Part shown: one piece after another, positions 32,807 to 41,455 of the stretch
How the letters are laid out: every line of letters starts with the position of its first letter
How positions within the stretch are numbered: the stretch's first letter is position 1
Source of the DNA: Microbacterium sp. W4I4
Lineage (GTDB): Bacteria; Actinomycetota; Actinomycetes; Actinomycetales; Microbacteriaceae
Assembly (NCBI RefSeq): GCF_030816235.1
Contig: NZ_JAUSXT010000001.1
Coordinates: forward strand, 2,170,001 to 2,234,000
Direction: 5' to 3'
Length of the DNA stretch: 64,000 bases
Position numbers and translations under genes: made by a program
Notes under the pieces: generated by a model
What the model was told of the DNA's origin: nothing
What the model saw: the letters and a program-made list of their open reading frames with translations, nothing else
Database searches by the model: none

Positions 32807-34063
32807 TCAGGCGGCCAGCGCTCCGATCGGCACGACGTGGATGCCGTCGGGCCGCGTGTACGCGTACTGGCCACCAGTGATGATGACCTTCGCCTCCGGC
32901 GGTGGCGTCCGTGCGGTATCGAGGTTCTCGACGAATCGGGTGAGCGACGCAGCAGCATCCTCTTCGCGGGCCGCGGCGAGCTTGATCTCGACCGCGATCC
33001 ATCGCCCGTCGGGGAACTCGACGATCGCATCGACTTCGCGGCCGGCACTGTCGCGGTAGTGCCGCACGATTCCGCCAACGGGCTCGGAGTACACCCGCAG
33101 ATCTCGCACGACGAGTGACTCGAAAAGCTGACCGAAGTACTCGAGATCGGAGAGAAGGCGGTCTGCATCGGCGCCGACCGCAGCGGCCGCGAGAGACGGG
33201 TCGATGAAGTGACGTCGAGGCGCCTTGCGCAGCCGGTCACGAGATCGCAGGTGAGGGCCCCAACTCGGCTGATCCTCGATGACGAAAACGCGCGACAATG
33301 CTCCGAGGTAGCCCTGCACCGTGGCATCACCCATTCGTTCGTCGCCGGTCGATGAATCGCGGGCGAGAGCAGATACAGACACTTCGGTGGCGGTGCTGCG
33401 GCCGAGCGCTCGCATCACGCGCAGGACAGCATCCGGATCGCGACGAGGCTCCCCCTCCAAGCGAGGCAGATCGATGCGCGCCGTGTCGTCGACGTACGAT
33501 CGCAACCGCGTGAGCACCTGCCGCATCGGGAGCTGCTGAAGACCTGGCCAGCCACCACGTACGACAACTTCAGCAAGGTCGGGAACGGTCAAGCTCGATG
33601 CCCCTGACGTGGCATCATCCGGAGTCTTCAACACCGCGCTGAGACTCACATCGCGCGAAGAATGGCCCGATTCCGCCAACGACATCGTCCGCATCCTGTA
33701 CCGAATGATGCGGCCGGCGCCAGAGTGCCGTGTCACGTCGTCGGCAGGCACTGCAGATCCGGCGAGGATGAACGAAGCGTCATCCTCGCCGTCGACTGCG
33801 GTGCGCACGGCATTCCAGACACCGGGCGCCAGCTGCCACTCATCGACGAATCTCGGCCGCTCACCCGCCAACAGCCGAGACGGATCGAGCTCTGCGAGGC
33901 GTACGGCGCCGGGCTCGATGTCCAACTGGACGCTGCTGCTCGCGTGATGGCGCCCGGTAGCCGACTTGCCGCAGGCCCGGGGCCCTTCCAGCAGGACAGC
34001 CCCCGGATACCGCAAGATCTCCTCGAGCTCGGCATCGAGAACGCGCGGAAGATAACTGGACAT
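32807..34063 (-). CDS. DUF4143/AAA_14-family ATPase
   Basis: 418 residues. Walker A is GPRACGKS (27-34; the family usually has GPRQVGKT), and a Walker-B-like FVDEWQL follows near 72. The C-terminal DUF4143 part has a nuclease-like fold with VDAIVEFPDGRWIAVEIKLA. These proteins are common orphans near toxin-antitoxin and defence genes, with an unclear role. TACGAT lies 6 bases before the ATG (leaderless), and four 23-24-base tandem repeats begin 19 bases upstream. Confidence 0.88.
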   Translation of the reverse strand: MSSYLPRVLDAELEEILRYPGAVLLEGPRACGKSATGRHHASSSVQLDIEPGAVRLAELDPSRLLAGERPRFVDEWQLAPGVWNAVRTAVDGEDDASFILAGSAVPADDVTRHSGAGRIIRYRMRTMSLAESGHSSRDVSLSAVLKTPDDATSGASSLTVPDLAEVVVRGGWPGLQQLPMRQVLTRLRSYVDDTARIDLPRLEGEPRRDPDAVLRVMRALGRSTATEVSVSALARDSSTGDERMGDATVQGYLGALSRVFVIEDQPSWGPHLRSRDRLRKAPRRHFIDPSLAAAAVGADADRLLSDLEYFGQLFESLVVRDLRVYSEPVGGIVRHYRDSAGREVDAIVEFPDGRWIAVEIKLAAAREEDAAASLTRFVENLDTARTPPPEAKVIITGGQYAYTRPDGIHVVPIGALAA

Positions 34064-34069
34064 GGGGCG

Positions 34070-34075
34070 ATCGTA
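34070..34075 (-). promoter_or_regulatory. -10 box TACGAT of the ATPase gene
   Basis: Minus-strand TACGAT followed by six bases and the ATG at 34063. The -35 region falls in the first tandem repeat unit. Confidence 0.5.
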
Positions 34076-34081
34076 CGCGCC

Positions 34082-34174
34082 GAATAGGAGAAAGTCGAGA
34101 TTTCAGATAGGAGAAAGCGGAGAATCCAGATAGGAGAAAGCGGAGCATGCACATAAGAAAAAGTGGAGTCGCCT
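34082..34174 (-). repeat. Four tandem 23-24-base repeats upstream of the ATPase gene
   Basis: Units at 34082-34105, 34106-34128, 34129-34151 and 34152-34174. The core on the + strand is GATAGGAGAAAGCGGAG; units 2 and 3 differ at few positions, while 1 and 4 are diverged. Each spans about two helical turns, as expected for an iterated regulator site over the promoter. Confidence 0.7.
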
Positions 34175-34213
34175 GCCCACTCGCCGAACCTCCGGCGCGC
34201 CACCGAAGTCCTC

Positions 34214-35395
34214 CTACAGCTTCTCCGGCAACGCCCCCAGCCCGACGAACCGCCCGGTGACGTGCGTCAGCCGCGGGTGGTCGCGCAGCATCCGCAGCGG
34301 GAATGGCAGCGGAGCGTCCGGTGCGCGCTCCGCGATCAGTGGTCCCTGCAGGCGGCGCTGGACGAACTGGGTGATCCAGGTGGGCCAGTTGCGGCGTCGT
34401 TGCACGCGGCGCAGGTCGGCGGTCGTTGGGGTGCCGTCGCGCAGGACAGGGCCGAGGATGCGGGCGGTGGCGACGGCATCCTGAATCGCGAGGTTGATGC
34501 CGACTCCGCCCGCGGGCGACATGGCGTGCGCGGAGTCGCCGATGCACAGCATCCCGTCGGTGAACCAGCGGCGCAGTCGTTCGAGGCGCACGCGCAGCAG
34601 ATGCACGTCAGAGGCGGTGACCGCGCTGATGGCGTCGGCCATGCGCGGCGAGATCCGCGCGATCCGGTCTTTCATCGCGGCGAGGTCGGCATCGGTGCCG
34701 CGCCAGGCGCCCGCGGGGATCACGTGGGCGATCTGGAAGAAGTCGCCGCGGTCGATCGTGATGATCAGTCCGGAGCCGGCCTGGATGAACGGGTAGCGCT
34801 CGCCCGCGGTCTTGGCGATGCGGAACCAGAGCACGTCCATCGCCGAGGCGACGCCAGTGGGGACGAACCCTGCCTCGGCGCGGATGTCGGAGTCGCGGCC
34901 GGACGCGTCGACGACCAGGCGTGCGCGGACGGTGAAATCGCCGCCGGGTCCGGTTCCGGTGATTCCGACGATGCGGTCGCCGTCGCGGATCAGCCCGTCG
35001 ACGCGGGTGGAGCGCAGCAGCGTGAACTCCGGATGCTGCGCCGCGGTGTCTGCGATGAGGTCGAGGAAGTCCCACTGCGGCATGAAAGTCATGACCTTGC
35101 GGCGGGTGGGCAGGCGGGTGAAGTCCGCGAGCGTGAGTTCAGTGCCGTACCAGCTGAAGGTGACGCGGGGCATGTCGTCGTGCGGCCGGGTGAGGAATTC
35201 GTCGAGCAGGCCGAGCTCAGCGAGCAGGTCCTGCGTGGAGGGGTGGATGGTGTCGCCCCGGAAGTCACGCAGGAAGTCGGCGTGCTTCTCGAGGACCGCG
35301 ACCCGGATGCCGTGCCGCAGAAGCGCGAGCGCGAGGACGAGGCCGGCGGGGCCTCCGCCGACGATCGCGCAGTCCGTGGTGAGCTCGGTGGTCAT
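34214..35395 (-). CDS. FAD-dependent monooxygenase (PHBH/UbiH-type)
   Basis: 393 residues. N-terminal FAD site VGGGPAGLVLALAL, the middle DG-like region RLVVDASGRDSDIR, and the second FAD motif GDSAHAMSPAGGVGINLAIQDA. It should hydroxylate or epoxidise a small aromatic or cyclic substrate using NAD(P)H. It lacks a neighbour that would reveal the substrate. Base composition is like the chromosome backbone, so it may mark the edge of the accessory stretch that follows. Confidence 0.9.
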   Translation of the reverse strand: MTTELTTDCAIVGGGPAGLVLALALLRHGIRVAVLEKHADFLRDFRGDTIHPSTQDLLAELGLLDEFLTRPHDDMPRVTFSWYGTELTLADFTRLPTRRKVMTFMPQWDFLDLIADTAAQHPEFTLLRSTRVDGLIRDGDRIVGITGTGPGGDFTVRARLVVDASGRDSDIRAEAGFVPTGVASAMDVLWFRIAKTAGERYPFIQAGSGLIITIDRGDFFQIAHVIPAGAWRGTDADLAAMKDRIARISPRMADAISAVTASDVHLLRVRLERLRRWFTDGMLCIGDSAHAMSPAGGVGINLAIQDAVATARILGPVLRDGTPTTADLRRVQRRRNWPTWITQFVQRRLQGPLIAERAPDAPLPFPLRMLRDHPRLTHVTGRFVGLGALPEKL

Positions 35396-35496
35396 GGGTT
35401 AACGATCCTCCACCCGGAGTGCGGATGGGGATGAAGTCGAGACGTTACTCGTAGCCGGCGTCGTGTCCACGCAGAAATCTGGTCGTCACAAGCGCG

Positions 35497-36579
35497 TCAT
35501 AGGTATCGGCGAACGGACTCCCGCAGCTCTTCTGCGTATGCATAGATTTCGTCAAGATCGGCAATGGGATGCCGTGTCTCAACCTTCTCCTCATCGAGCA
35601 GCCCTAGGTACTTCTGCTTGCCGTTGAAGTGCAGGCGTGCGATCGGCTTTCTGTTGTTGTCGTCGAGCAGGACAGCAAAATAGCTCTTGGCGTCTCGTTG
35701 TGTAATACGTTGCGGCTTGACCTCGCCACAGGCGATCGCCTTGACGATCTGGTAACCCTCGAGCTCCTCAAGCGTTGTCTCGATTTCGGTGTCTCGATCA
35801 AGATCCGCTTCCACTACCTCAGAGCTCGGCGTGGGACGAATGTCTGAAACATGGCCAACGCCGCCCACCCCAAGGGCAACCTTGAGCCTGTCATTCACAC
35901 GCTCGGTGAGAAACTGCTGCGCAGCCTTGCCCACTAGACCGGTGAACTGCTGGCGAACACGCTGCGTGAACATGCCTTCGTAGACACGAGCCGTAAAGAA
36001 CCTGATCCACTCGTCCGTCGGCTCGCGGAACTGGGCCGCGATCTCGCGCTTGAGTGCTCCGATGTACTTCAGTTCTTCAGCAGCATTGATGATCGACTCG
36101 AGATCGAAGCTGTCCTTGCTGAGTTTCTGAATTTCTGCGATCAGAGTCTCATCGATGTCGAGGAGATCAAGGACCAGGAACGGCTTAGCGTCCATGCGAT
36201 TGGGCGCATCGAGATCGGTGTAGAAATGCCACTGGACACCATTGGTCAGAACCGCAATGCGCGCGTTCGTGACCGCGAAGTACCGGAAAAGCTGCGAGGC
36301 GTGCTCGATCTTGAGGGCGCCCATTGATGGCTTGCATTCGATGAGAATCTGGACCTCACCATCCCGCATGATGGCGTAATCGACCTTTTCGCCCTTCTTG
36401 ACGCCCACATCAGCGGTGAACTCCGGGACCACCTCCAGCGGATCGAAGACGTCGTAGCCCAAGATGGTCGAGATGAACGGCATAATGAATGCGTTCTTCG
36501 TTGCCTCTTCCGTCCCAATCGCTTCAGCCTGATTCCTTACTTTCACTGCAAGCGATTCAAGGCGCTCTGAAAACTCCAC
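35497..36579 (-). CDS. Stand-alone HsdR-N-like nuclease
   Basis: 360 residues with a GTG start after GGGAG. The N-terminal part is the nuclease fold of type I restriction R subunits: D67 in KVDYAIM and E81-C-K83 in ILIECKPS form a PD-(D/E)XK site, followed by ASQLFRYFAVTNARIAVLTNG. No helicase, HsdM or HsdS is nearby. The C-terminal domain (KSYFAVLLDDNNRKPIARLHFNGKQKYL) is the one usually found in these orphans. It is AT-richer than the flanking gene. Likely a defence or prophage-derived nuclease. Confidence 0.85.
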   Translation of the reverse strand: MEFSERLESLAVKVRNQAEAIGTEEATKNAFIMPFISTILGYDVFDPLEVVPEFTADVGVKKGEKVDYAIMRDGEVQILIECKPSMGALKIEHASQLFRYFAVTNARIAVLTNGVQWHFYTDLDAPNRMDAKPFLVLDLLDIDETLIAEIQKLSKDSFDLESIINAAEELKYIGALKREIAAQFREPTDEWIRFFTARVYEGMFTQRVRQQFTGLVGKAAQQFLTERVNDRLKVALGVGGVGHVSDIRPTPSSEVVEADLDRDTEIETTLEELEGYQIVKAIACGEVKPQRITQRDAKSYFAVLLDDNNRKPIARLHFNGKQKYLGLLDEEKVETRHPIADLDEIYAYAEELRESVRRYL

Positions 36580-36610
36580 CCGTTGCTCCCATCTAGCCGG
36601 AATGAGTTAC

Positions 36611-36629
36611 AGCTCTCCCCTCGAGAGCT
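36611..36629. terminator. Hairpin downstream of the small membrane gene
   Basis: AGCTCTC/GAGAGCT with a 5-base loop in the gap 36580-36710. A second inverted repeat ACTACAC/GTGTAGT (36681-36711) touches the stop codon of the small membrane gene. Both may serve termination of that gene. Confidence 0.35.
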
Positions 36630-36710
36630 TGATCCCGACCATAGCGGAACCTCAAGAGTTGAGGACGCTGTCCAGAGCGAACTACACGGTCAGGTGGCTA
36701 CGTTGTGTAG

Positions 36711-37031
36711 TCAGCTCTGCTCGGCTTCATCTTCGTCAGCTTCAGCAGACGCCAGTGACGCCAAGATCAGTACGCCAAGGCCGAGGATGGACGCGCCGGC
36801 AAGTAGCCAAGCAATAAAGCCTCCGAACCCCGATAGTCCTTCAATCTGGGTCCCGACGACGACAAACACAAGCCCAAACATCGATGCCTCAAACGTCCCG
36901 AGCATGATCTTCCTGAACCACCCTCGCCGCCGGAGCGCCATCCGCATTGAGCGCCTCTCGACCACCAGCGTCACCATCACGAGTGGCAGCACAGTTGCGA
37001 GCACCTGACAGGTAGCCAAAGTCATCCCCAT
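36711..37031 (-). CDS. Small membrane protein, unknown
   Basis: 106 residues with three hydrophobic segments (about 6-25, 46-66 and 72-92) and an acidic C-terminus (EADEDEAEQS). Between the first two segments is a basic loop RRSMRMALRRRGWFRK. I do not recognise the family. It sits in the AT-richer defence stretch between the HsdR-N-like gene and the NUDIX gene. Confidence 0.55.
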   Translation of the reverse strand: MGMTLATCQVLATVLPLVMVTLVVERRSMRMALRRRGWFRKIMLGTFEASMFGLVFVVVGTQIEGLSGFGGFIAWLLAGASILGLGVLILASLASAEADEDEAEQS

Positions 37032-37156
37032 GGCGCGATGCTAACTGCTCCCACCCATCACACGTGCATGCGCACCGACAACCACGGAGTCGGGAGCGCA
37101 CCGCCCCTCGCCCTTCCGGGGTGGCCCCACTACGCTCAATCCTGGAGATGAGACAG

Positions 37157-37561
37157 ATGACCAAACAGATCGCCGTCGTGGGCGCGGTGATTGTTCACGA
37201 GAACAAGGTCCTTGCGGCCCAGCGGGCCGCCGGAATGTCCTTACCTCTCACTTGGGAGTTTCCCGGGGGCAAGGTCGAAGCTGGAGAGTCACTCCGGGAG
37301 GCGCTGCGTCGTGAGGTAGAAGAGGAGCTGTCGTGCATCGTCGAAGTTGGCGATGAACTACTCACGACCACCCATGCGTATGACTTTGGCGACGTCACGC
37401 TCACGACTTTCTGGTGCGAGCTTCGCTCCGGTACGCCCACGCTGACCGAGCATTCAAGGTTAGTTTGGGCCGCGCCAGCAGATCTAGAGTCACTCGACTG
37501 GGCTCCCGCCGATGTCCCCGCGGTAATGGCAATCATGGCATCGGGGCTGACTCAGAGCTAA
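37157..37561 (+). CDS. NUDIX hydrolase, MutT/(d)CTP-pyrophosphatase type
   Basis: 134 residues. Complete NUDIX box GGKVEAGESLREALRREVEEEL, with EFPGG before it as in MutT and dCTP pyrophosphatases. It hydrolyses nucleoside triphosphates to monophosphates. The ATG at 37157 has GGAG 9 bases upstream; 37148 is an alternative. It converges with the SRA-like nuclease gene and overlaps it by 4 bases. NUDIX genes are frequent passengers in restriction loci. Confidence 0.88.
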   Translation: MTKQIAVVGAVIVHENKVLAAQRAAGMSLPLTWEFPGGKVEAGESLREALRREVEEELSCIVEVGDELLTTTHAYDFGDVTLTTFWCELRSGTPTLTEHSRLVWAAPADLESLDWAPADVPAVMAIMASGLTQS

Positions 37562-38682
37562 GGATGCAACAACTCGAACGACTCGCCGTCACGCGCGGCA
37601 AGCACGATCCCAAGGTCACCACAAAGTCTTGACAGGTCCGATTCGGCTCGACCCGGAAGCAGAATCATGGGTGTTGTCGCGCCGTCGAGTTCGCGTGCGT
37701 TATTGACGTAGTCCAAGACCTGCCCAATTGCCATGCGGACGTAATCGCGTCCTGACGACTTCTTCGCTTCGACGATCCATCCCTCTGCCTCAACGAACAT
37801 GTCGGGCTCGATAATCGTGCCCGCCACCGGGAGCCTAAGGCGGCTAGGAGGCGTTCCCCGACCTTCGAGCCAGTGGCCGAAGTCTGCCTGCAGCTGAAAT
37901 TCAATTCTTGAAACTACTCGATCCCCTGGAGGCCGCTGGGTGCTGTCTGCCACTAATGCAACGTCGGAGGAATCAGGAGGATACCATCGCCCAATCTGAG
38001 GCTTGAGCATTCGCAGTTGTCCGCGATTAGGGGCGAGAATCGCTGGGTTAGCGTCAAGCGGCACGAGGTTGAAGACGATCGCGCGCCGAAGGACTCCATC
38101 CTCGCCAGGGATCTCGTTGAAAGAGCAGACCGGGTCACCTGTGGTGAACGCCCCTGCGTATGTTGCATACGGAGACACCGCATTGAAAACTCGAATGGTT
38201 CGACCTTCGTCGGCGGCTTCGAGGAGCGCCCTATTGCCTCGCGTGAACGTCTGGTCTCCAGTACGACCTTCACCGGTATATGCGAAGCTCCCGTCAGGCT
38301 GCAGCCCTTCATAGATGTCGTATCCGTACCTTGCTCCACGCGCAGGATCCGTAAAGATAAATATGTCTTTTGTCTTACTGGACGTTGATATTCCGCCCTG
38401 CAATCCACCACCGTACTGATCATGAATCGCGCGGCGACGAACTCTGTCTCCTATTTCGAGCGCCCATTGGAACGAGAACGCCTTGGCGGCAAGGCGCGAT
38501 CGGATCTCTCCGGCTTGAGCGTCATCAAGAACCCAACGCGTCGCGTCGTCCGAAGGCGTTCCGTAAAGCAGGTGGAGTACGTCACGCACGTCGTTCTGAC
38601 TTACGCCAAACTCCAGCGCGAGTGTCTCCGGAGTAGTGGGTTCCACGTCGAGAGCGTATCGGTCTTTCGCCGCTGGGTGCAT
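37558..38682 (-). CDS. Modification-dependent nuclease candidate: SRA-like (ScoMcrA type) plus PD-(D/E)XK
   Basis: 374 residues. Residues about 10-70 form a small helical head. Residues 86-190 (IHDQYGGGLQGGIS ... YTGEGRTGDQTFTRGNRAL) match the SRA-like domain of ScoMcrA-type restriction enzymes, which reads modified DNA. The C-terminal domain has a PD-(D/E)XK site: D294 in EPDMF and E305-A-K307 in IVEAKKSS. Usual ScoMcrA relatives carry an HNH nuclease; here the nuclease fold differs. It should act alone as a type IV-like restriction enzyme. The gene is AT-richer than the chromosome. Confidence 0.75.
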   Translation of the reverse strand: MHPAAKDRYALDVEPTTPETLALEFGVSQNDVRDVLHLLYGTPSDDATRWVLDDAQAGEIRSRLAAKAFSFQWALEIGDRVRRRAIHDQYGGGLQGGISTSSKTKDIFIFTDPARGARYGYDIYEGLQPDGSFAYTGEGRTGDQTFTRGNRALLEAADEGRTIRVFNAVSPYATYAGAFTTGDPVCSFNEIPGEDGVLRRAIVFNLVPLDANPAILAPNRGQLRMLKPQIGRWYPPDSSDVALVADSTQRPPGDRVVSRIEFQLQADFGHWLEGRGTPPSRLRLPVAGTIIEPDMFVEAEGWIVEAKKSSGRDYVRMAIGQVLDYVNNARELDGATTPMILLPGRAESDLSRLCGDLGIVLAARDGESFELLHP

Positions 38683-38707
38683 GGCGGTTGAGCCTGCCGT
38701 ACCCTGC

Positions 38708-38713
38708 TACCGT
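38708..38713 (+). promoter_or_regulatory. -10 box TACCGT of the MazG/helicase operon
   Basis: TACCGT, seven bases, ATG at 38721; no ribosome binding site. Leaderless arrangement. Confidence 0.45.
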
Positions 38714-38720
38714 CACTCCC

Positions 38721-39071
38721 ATGCCGTCCCCCACCACCCTCGCCGCGCTCCGCGCCTTCGCTGCCGAGCGCGAATGGGACCAGTTCCACTCCCCCGAGAA
38801 CCTCGCGAAGTCGATCTCGATCGAGGCCGCCGAGCTGCTCGAGTTGTATCAGTGGGGGCAGACCCCTGACCAGGAACGTGTCGAGGAGGAACTCGCCGAC
38901 GTCCTCACCTACTGCTTCCAGATGGCCACGCGACTCGGCGTCGACATCGACGAGATCGTGCTCAGCAAGCTCGAGAAGACTCGCCTGAAGTATCCGGTCG
39001 AACTCTCCAAGGGAAGCGTGACCAAGCGCGCCATGCCGACGAGCACACTGCCGACGAGCCCCGAGCCATGA
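38721..39071 (+). CDS. MazG-like nucleotide pyrophosphohydrolase
   Basis: 116 residues, the size of RS21-C6/DCTPP1-type enzymes. WDQFHSPENLAKSISIEAAELLELYQW and EELADVLTYCFQMATRLGVDI supply the ExxE and ExxD metal sites. It converts NTPs or dNTPs to monophosphates. The last 15 residues are a Pro/Thr-rich tail. The stop overlaps the next start (ATGA), so it is translationally coupled to the GIY-YIG/helicase protein. The pairing suggests a shared anti-phage or nucleotide-stress role. Confidence 0.88.
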   Translation: MPSPTTLAALRAFAAEREWDQFHSPENLAKSISIEAAELLELYQWGQTPDQERVEEELADVLTYCFQMATRLGVDIDEIVLSKLEKTRLKYPVELSKGSVTKRAMPTSTLPTSPEP

Positions 39072-40792
39072 GCTTCAGCATCCAGCGCATCCCCTTCGAC
39101 CGCGCCGAGGTCGATGGCTGGGCCCGCGACAACGACCAGCACACGAACTGGCCGGTCGTCTACGTGCTCGACAGCACGGGCCGGCAGCAGAAGCTCTACG
39201 TCGGCGAGACCACAAGCACGCAGAAGCGGATGCGCCAGCACCTGGCGAGCTCCAAGAAGCACGAGGGCCTGGAGTCCATCCGCGTCGTCATCAACGAGCG
39301 CTACAACACCTCGGTCTGCCGCGACCTCGAATCACACCTGATCCGCTGGTTCCACGGCGACGGTCAGTACAGCATCCTCAACGGCAACGACGGACTGACC
39401 GACGCCCGCTACTACGACCGCGAGCAGTACCGCGAGTCGTTCCACGATGTCTTCGAGGCGCTGCGCGCCGAGGGACTGTTCAGCCGCAGCATCCCGCAGA
39501 TCGAGAACAGCGATCTCTTCAAGCTCTCGCCCTTCAAAGCGCTCACCAACGACCAGGCGATCGCCGTCGAGGACATCGTCGAGGGCCTGCTGGCCGATCT
39601 GCAGCATCCGGAGACCCGCTCCACCCTCGTCGTGCAGGGCGACCCGGGCACCGGCAAGACGATCATCGCGATCTTCCTCATGAAGCTGCTCGCCGACATC
39701 CGCGACTTCACCGACCACGATGACGTCGAGCCCGACTCGATGTTCGCGGAGTTCTTCACCCCCGAGAACGCGACCCTTCTCACCGACCTGCGGATGGCCC
39801 TCGTCATCCCGCAGCAGTCGCTGCGTCAGTCGGTGAAGAACGTGTTCAAGAAGACGCCGAAGCTCGACCCGTCGATGGTGCTGACGCCGTTCCAGGTCGG
39901 AGAGTCGGATGCCGAGTTCGACCTGATCCTCGTCGACGAGACCCACCGGCTGAACCAGCGCGCCAACCAGGCATCCGGCGTGCAGAACAAGAAGTTCGGC
40001 GTGATCAACGAGCGGCTGTTCGGGGCGGACGATCCCACGCGCACGCAGCTCGACTGGATCAAGGCCCGCAGCCGGCACCAGCTACTGCTCATCGACGGCG
40101 CACAGAGCGTGCGCCCGCATGATCTCTCACCCACCGCGCTCGACGCCGAGCTGCGCGCGGCGAAGGATGCGCACCGGCACTTCCCGCTCACCACTCAGAT
40201 GCGGGTGAAGGCCGGCGCCGACTACGTCGAGTACATCCGGATGCTGCTGCGCGGTGCTTCGGTGGTGCGGCCGAATCTCGGCGACTACGACCTGCGGTTC
40301 TTCGACGATCTCGGCGAGATGCGTCGGGCAATCAGAGAGCGGGATGCGGAGGTCGGCCTGTCGCGGTTGGTTGCCGGGTACGCGTGGGACTGGAAGTCGC
40401 GTCGCAAACCTGACGCTTACGACATCGAGCTCGACGGCGAGCGGATGCGGTGGAACAGCACCGACAAGGACTGGATCAACTCCACCGGATCCCTGGAGGA
40501 GGTCGGCTCGATCCACACCGTGCAGGGCTACGACCTGAACTACGCCGGTGTGATCATCGGGCCGGATCTGCGGGTTTCTTCGTCGGGTGAGATCGTCGCG
40601 GACCGCGAGGCGTACCGCGACAAGAAGGGCAAGGAGAACACCGGGCATCTGAAAGACGCGTTCACCGACGCCGATCTGCTCGTGTTCATCCGCAACATCT
40701 ACGGCGTGCTGCTCACCCGCGGGATGCTGGGGACGTATGTGTATGTGTGCGATGAGGGGTTGCGGGAGAGGCTGCGCGAGCACCTTGGTTGA
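39068..40792 (+). CDS. GIY-YIG nuclease fused to a DUF2075 SF1-type helicase
   Basis: 574 residues. Residues about 28-95 are a GIY-YIG nuclease-like domain (VVYVLDS ... KLYVGETTSTQKRMRQHLA). The DUF2075 ATPase/helicase follows: Walker A GDPGTGKT (191-198), Walker B LILVDETHR (about 288-296), LLIDGAQSVR, and late motifs EVGSIHTVQGYDLNYAGVIIG and VLLTRGM. It should move on or unwind nucleic acid and nick it. It is coupled to the MazG gene. Base composition is like the backbone. Confidence 0.88.
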   Translation: MSFSIQRIPFDRAEVDGWARDNDQHTNWPVVYVLDSTGRQQKLYVGETTSTQKRMRQHLASSKKHEGLESIRVVINERYNTSVCRDLESHLIRWFHGDGQYSILNGNDGLTDARYYDREQYRESFHDVFEALRAEGLFSRSIPQIENSDLFKLSPFKALTNDQAIAVEDIVEGLLADLQHPETRSTLVVQGDPGTGKTIIAIFLMKLLADIRDFTDHDDVEPDSMFAEFFTPENATLLTDLRMALVIPQQSLRQSVKNVFKKTPKLDPSMVLTPFQVGESDAEFDLILVDETHRLNQRANQASGVQNKKFGVINERLFGADDPTRTQLDWIKARSRHQLLLIDGAQSVRPHDLSPTALDAELRAAKDAHRHFPLTTQMRVKAGADYVEYIRMLLRGASVVRPNLGDYDLRFFDDLGEMRRAIRERDAEVGLSRLVAGYAWDWKSRRKPDAYDIELDGERMRWNSTDKDWINSTGSLEEVGSIHTVQGYDLNYAGVIIGPDLRVSSSGEIVADREAYRDKKGKENTGHLKDAFTDADLLVFIRNIYGVLLTRGMLGTYVYVCDEGLRERLREHLG

Positions 40793-40846
40793 GAATGACC
40801 ACAACGTCAGCCTGGGTCGAAGGTGATTCGTCAGACCGGGGAACGT

Positions 40847-41452
40847 TCAGCCGAGTTTTAGGTGATCAAGCAGGTGTCCCATCTTCGTTCTTTTCGTGCG
40901 CAGATAGGGCAAGGAGTTGTGCGTCGCAGGGATCTCAAGTTCAACCCTCGTCACCGCGATCCCATGACTTTCAAGTCCTCCAATCTTTCGAGGGTTGTTT
41001 GTCAGGAGTCGGCAGTTCTGCACACCACGGTGGCTCAGAACTTGCGCTACTCGTGCATAGTCTCGCGGGTCCGTTTCGACGCCGAGTCGCACGTACGCGT
41101 CGTGAGTGTCCAATTGGTCGCTATCCCCTAGTGCCAGTCCACGAACTTTCGTCAGTAGCCCCGCGCCTCGCCCGTCGCAGAGCATGTAGACGATGAGCCC
41201 GCCCTCTACAAATATCTGCTTAAGACTCTCGTGTAGTTGTTCGTGACAATCGCAGTCGGTGCTGCGGAAAATTTCCGCGGTATAGCACGCGCTTTGTACG
41301 CGAACGAGTGGATTCGACGCCAAATCCGTTCCCCGCACCTCGATACATAGAATGTTGTCTTCTTCGTGCTTGCCGAACGAATAGACATGGAGACGGCCCT
41401 CGCCGTAGTGGCTCTTGAGGAAACATGACGCGTGCTCATATGCTTCGGGCAT
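40847..41452 (-). CDS. Divergent GTP-cyclohydrolase-II (RibA)-like enzyme
   Basis: 201 residues, the size of RibA. The zinc ligands are kept (C56, C67, C69 in SACYTAEIF ... DCDC), as are R51 and the DxRD-type motif (TDPRDYARV) and RLLTNNPRKIGGL. However, the segment that holds RibA's active-site Tyr (GYDTVEAN in E. coli) reads QLDTHDAY, the His before SEC is Gln, and the CDCG Gly is His. The substrate may therefore not be plain GTP for riboflavin. It starts 3 bases after the SLATT gene in the same operon, far from any riboflavin gene. It is AT-richer than the chromosome. Confidence 0.82.
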   Translation of the reverse strand: MPEAYEHASCFLKSHYGEGRLHVYSFGKHEEDNILCIEVRGTDLASNPLVRVQSACYTAEIFRSTDCDCHEQLHESLKQIFVEGGLIVYMLCDGRGAGLLTKVRGLALGDSDQLDTHDAYVRLGVETDPRDYARVAQVLSHRGVQNCRLLTNNPRKIGGLESHGIAVTRVELEIPATHNSLPYLRTKRTKMGHLLDHLKLG

Positions 41453-41455
41453 CGA

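Noticed and set aside
34082-34174. Tandem repeats considered as a CRISPR array
   Set aside because: Units are contiguous with no unique spacers and no cas gene is present.
35497-36579. A complete type I restriction system
   Set aside because: Only an HsdR-N-like protein is present; no helicase part, HsdM or HsdS is encoded nearby.
40847-41452. Housekeeping riboflavin ribA
   Set aside because: No rib genes nearby, several active-site region changes, lower GC, and operon with a SLATT gene argue against it.
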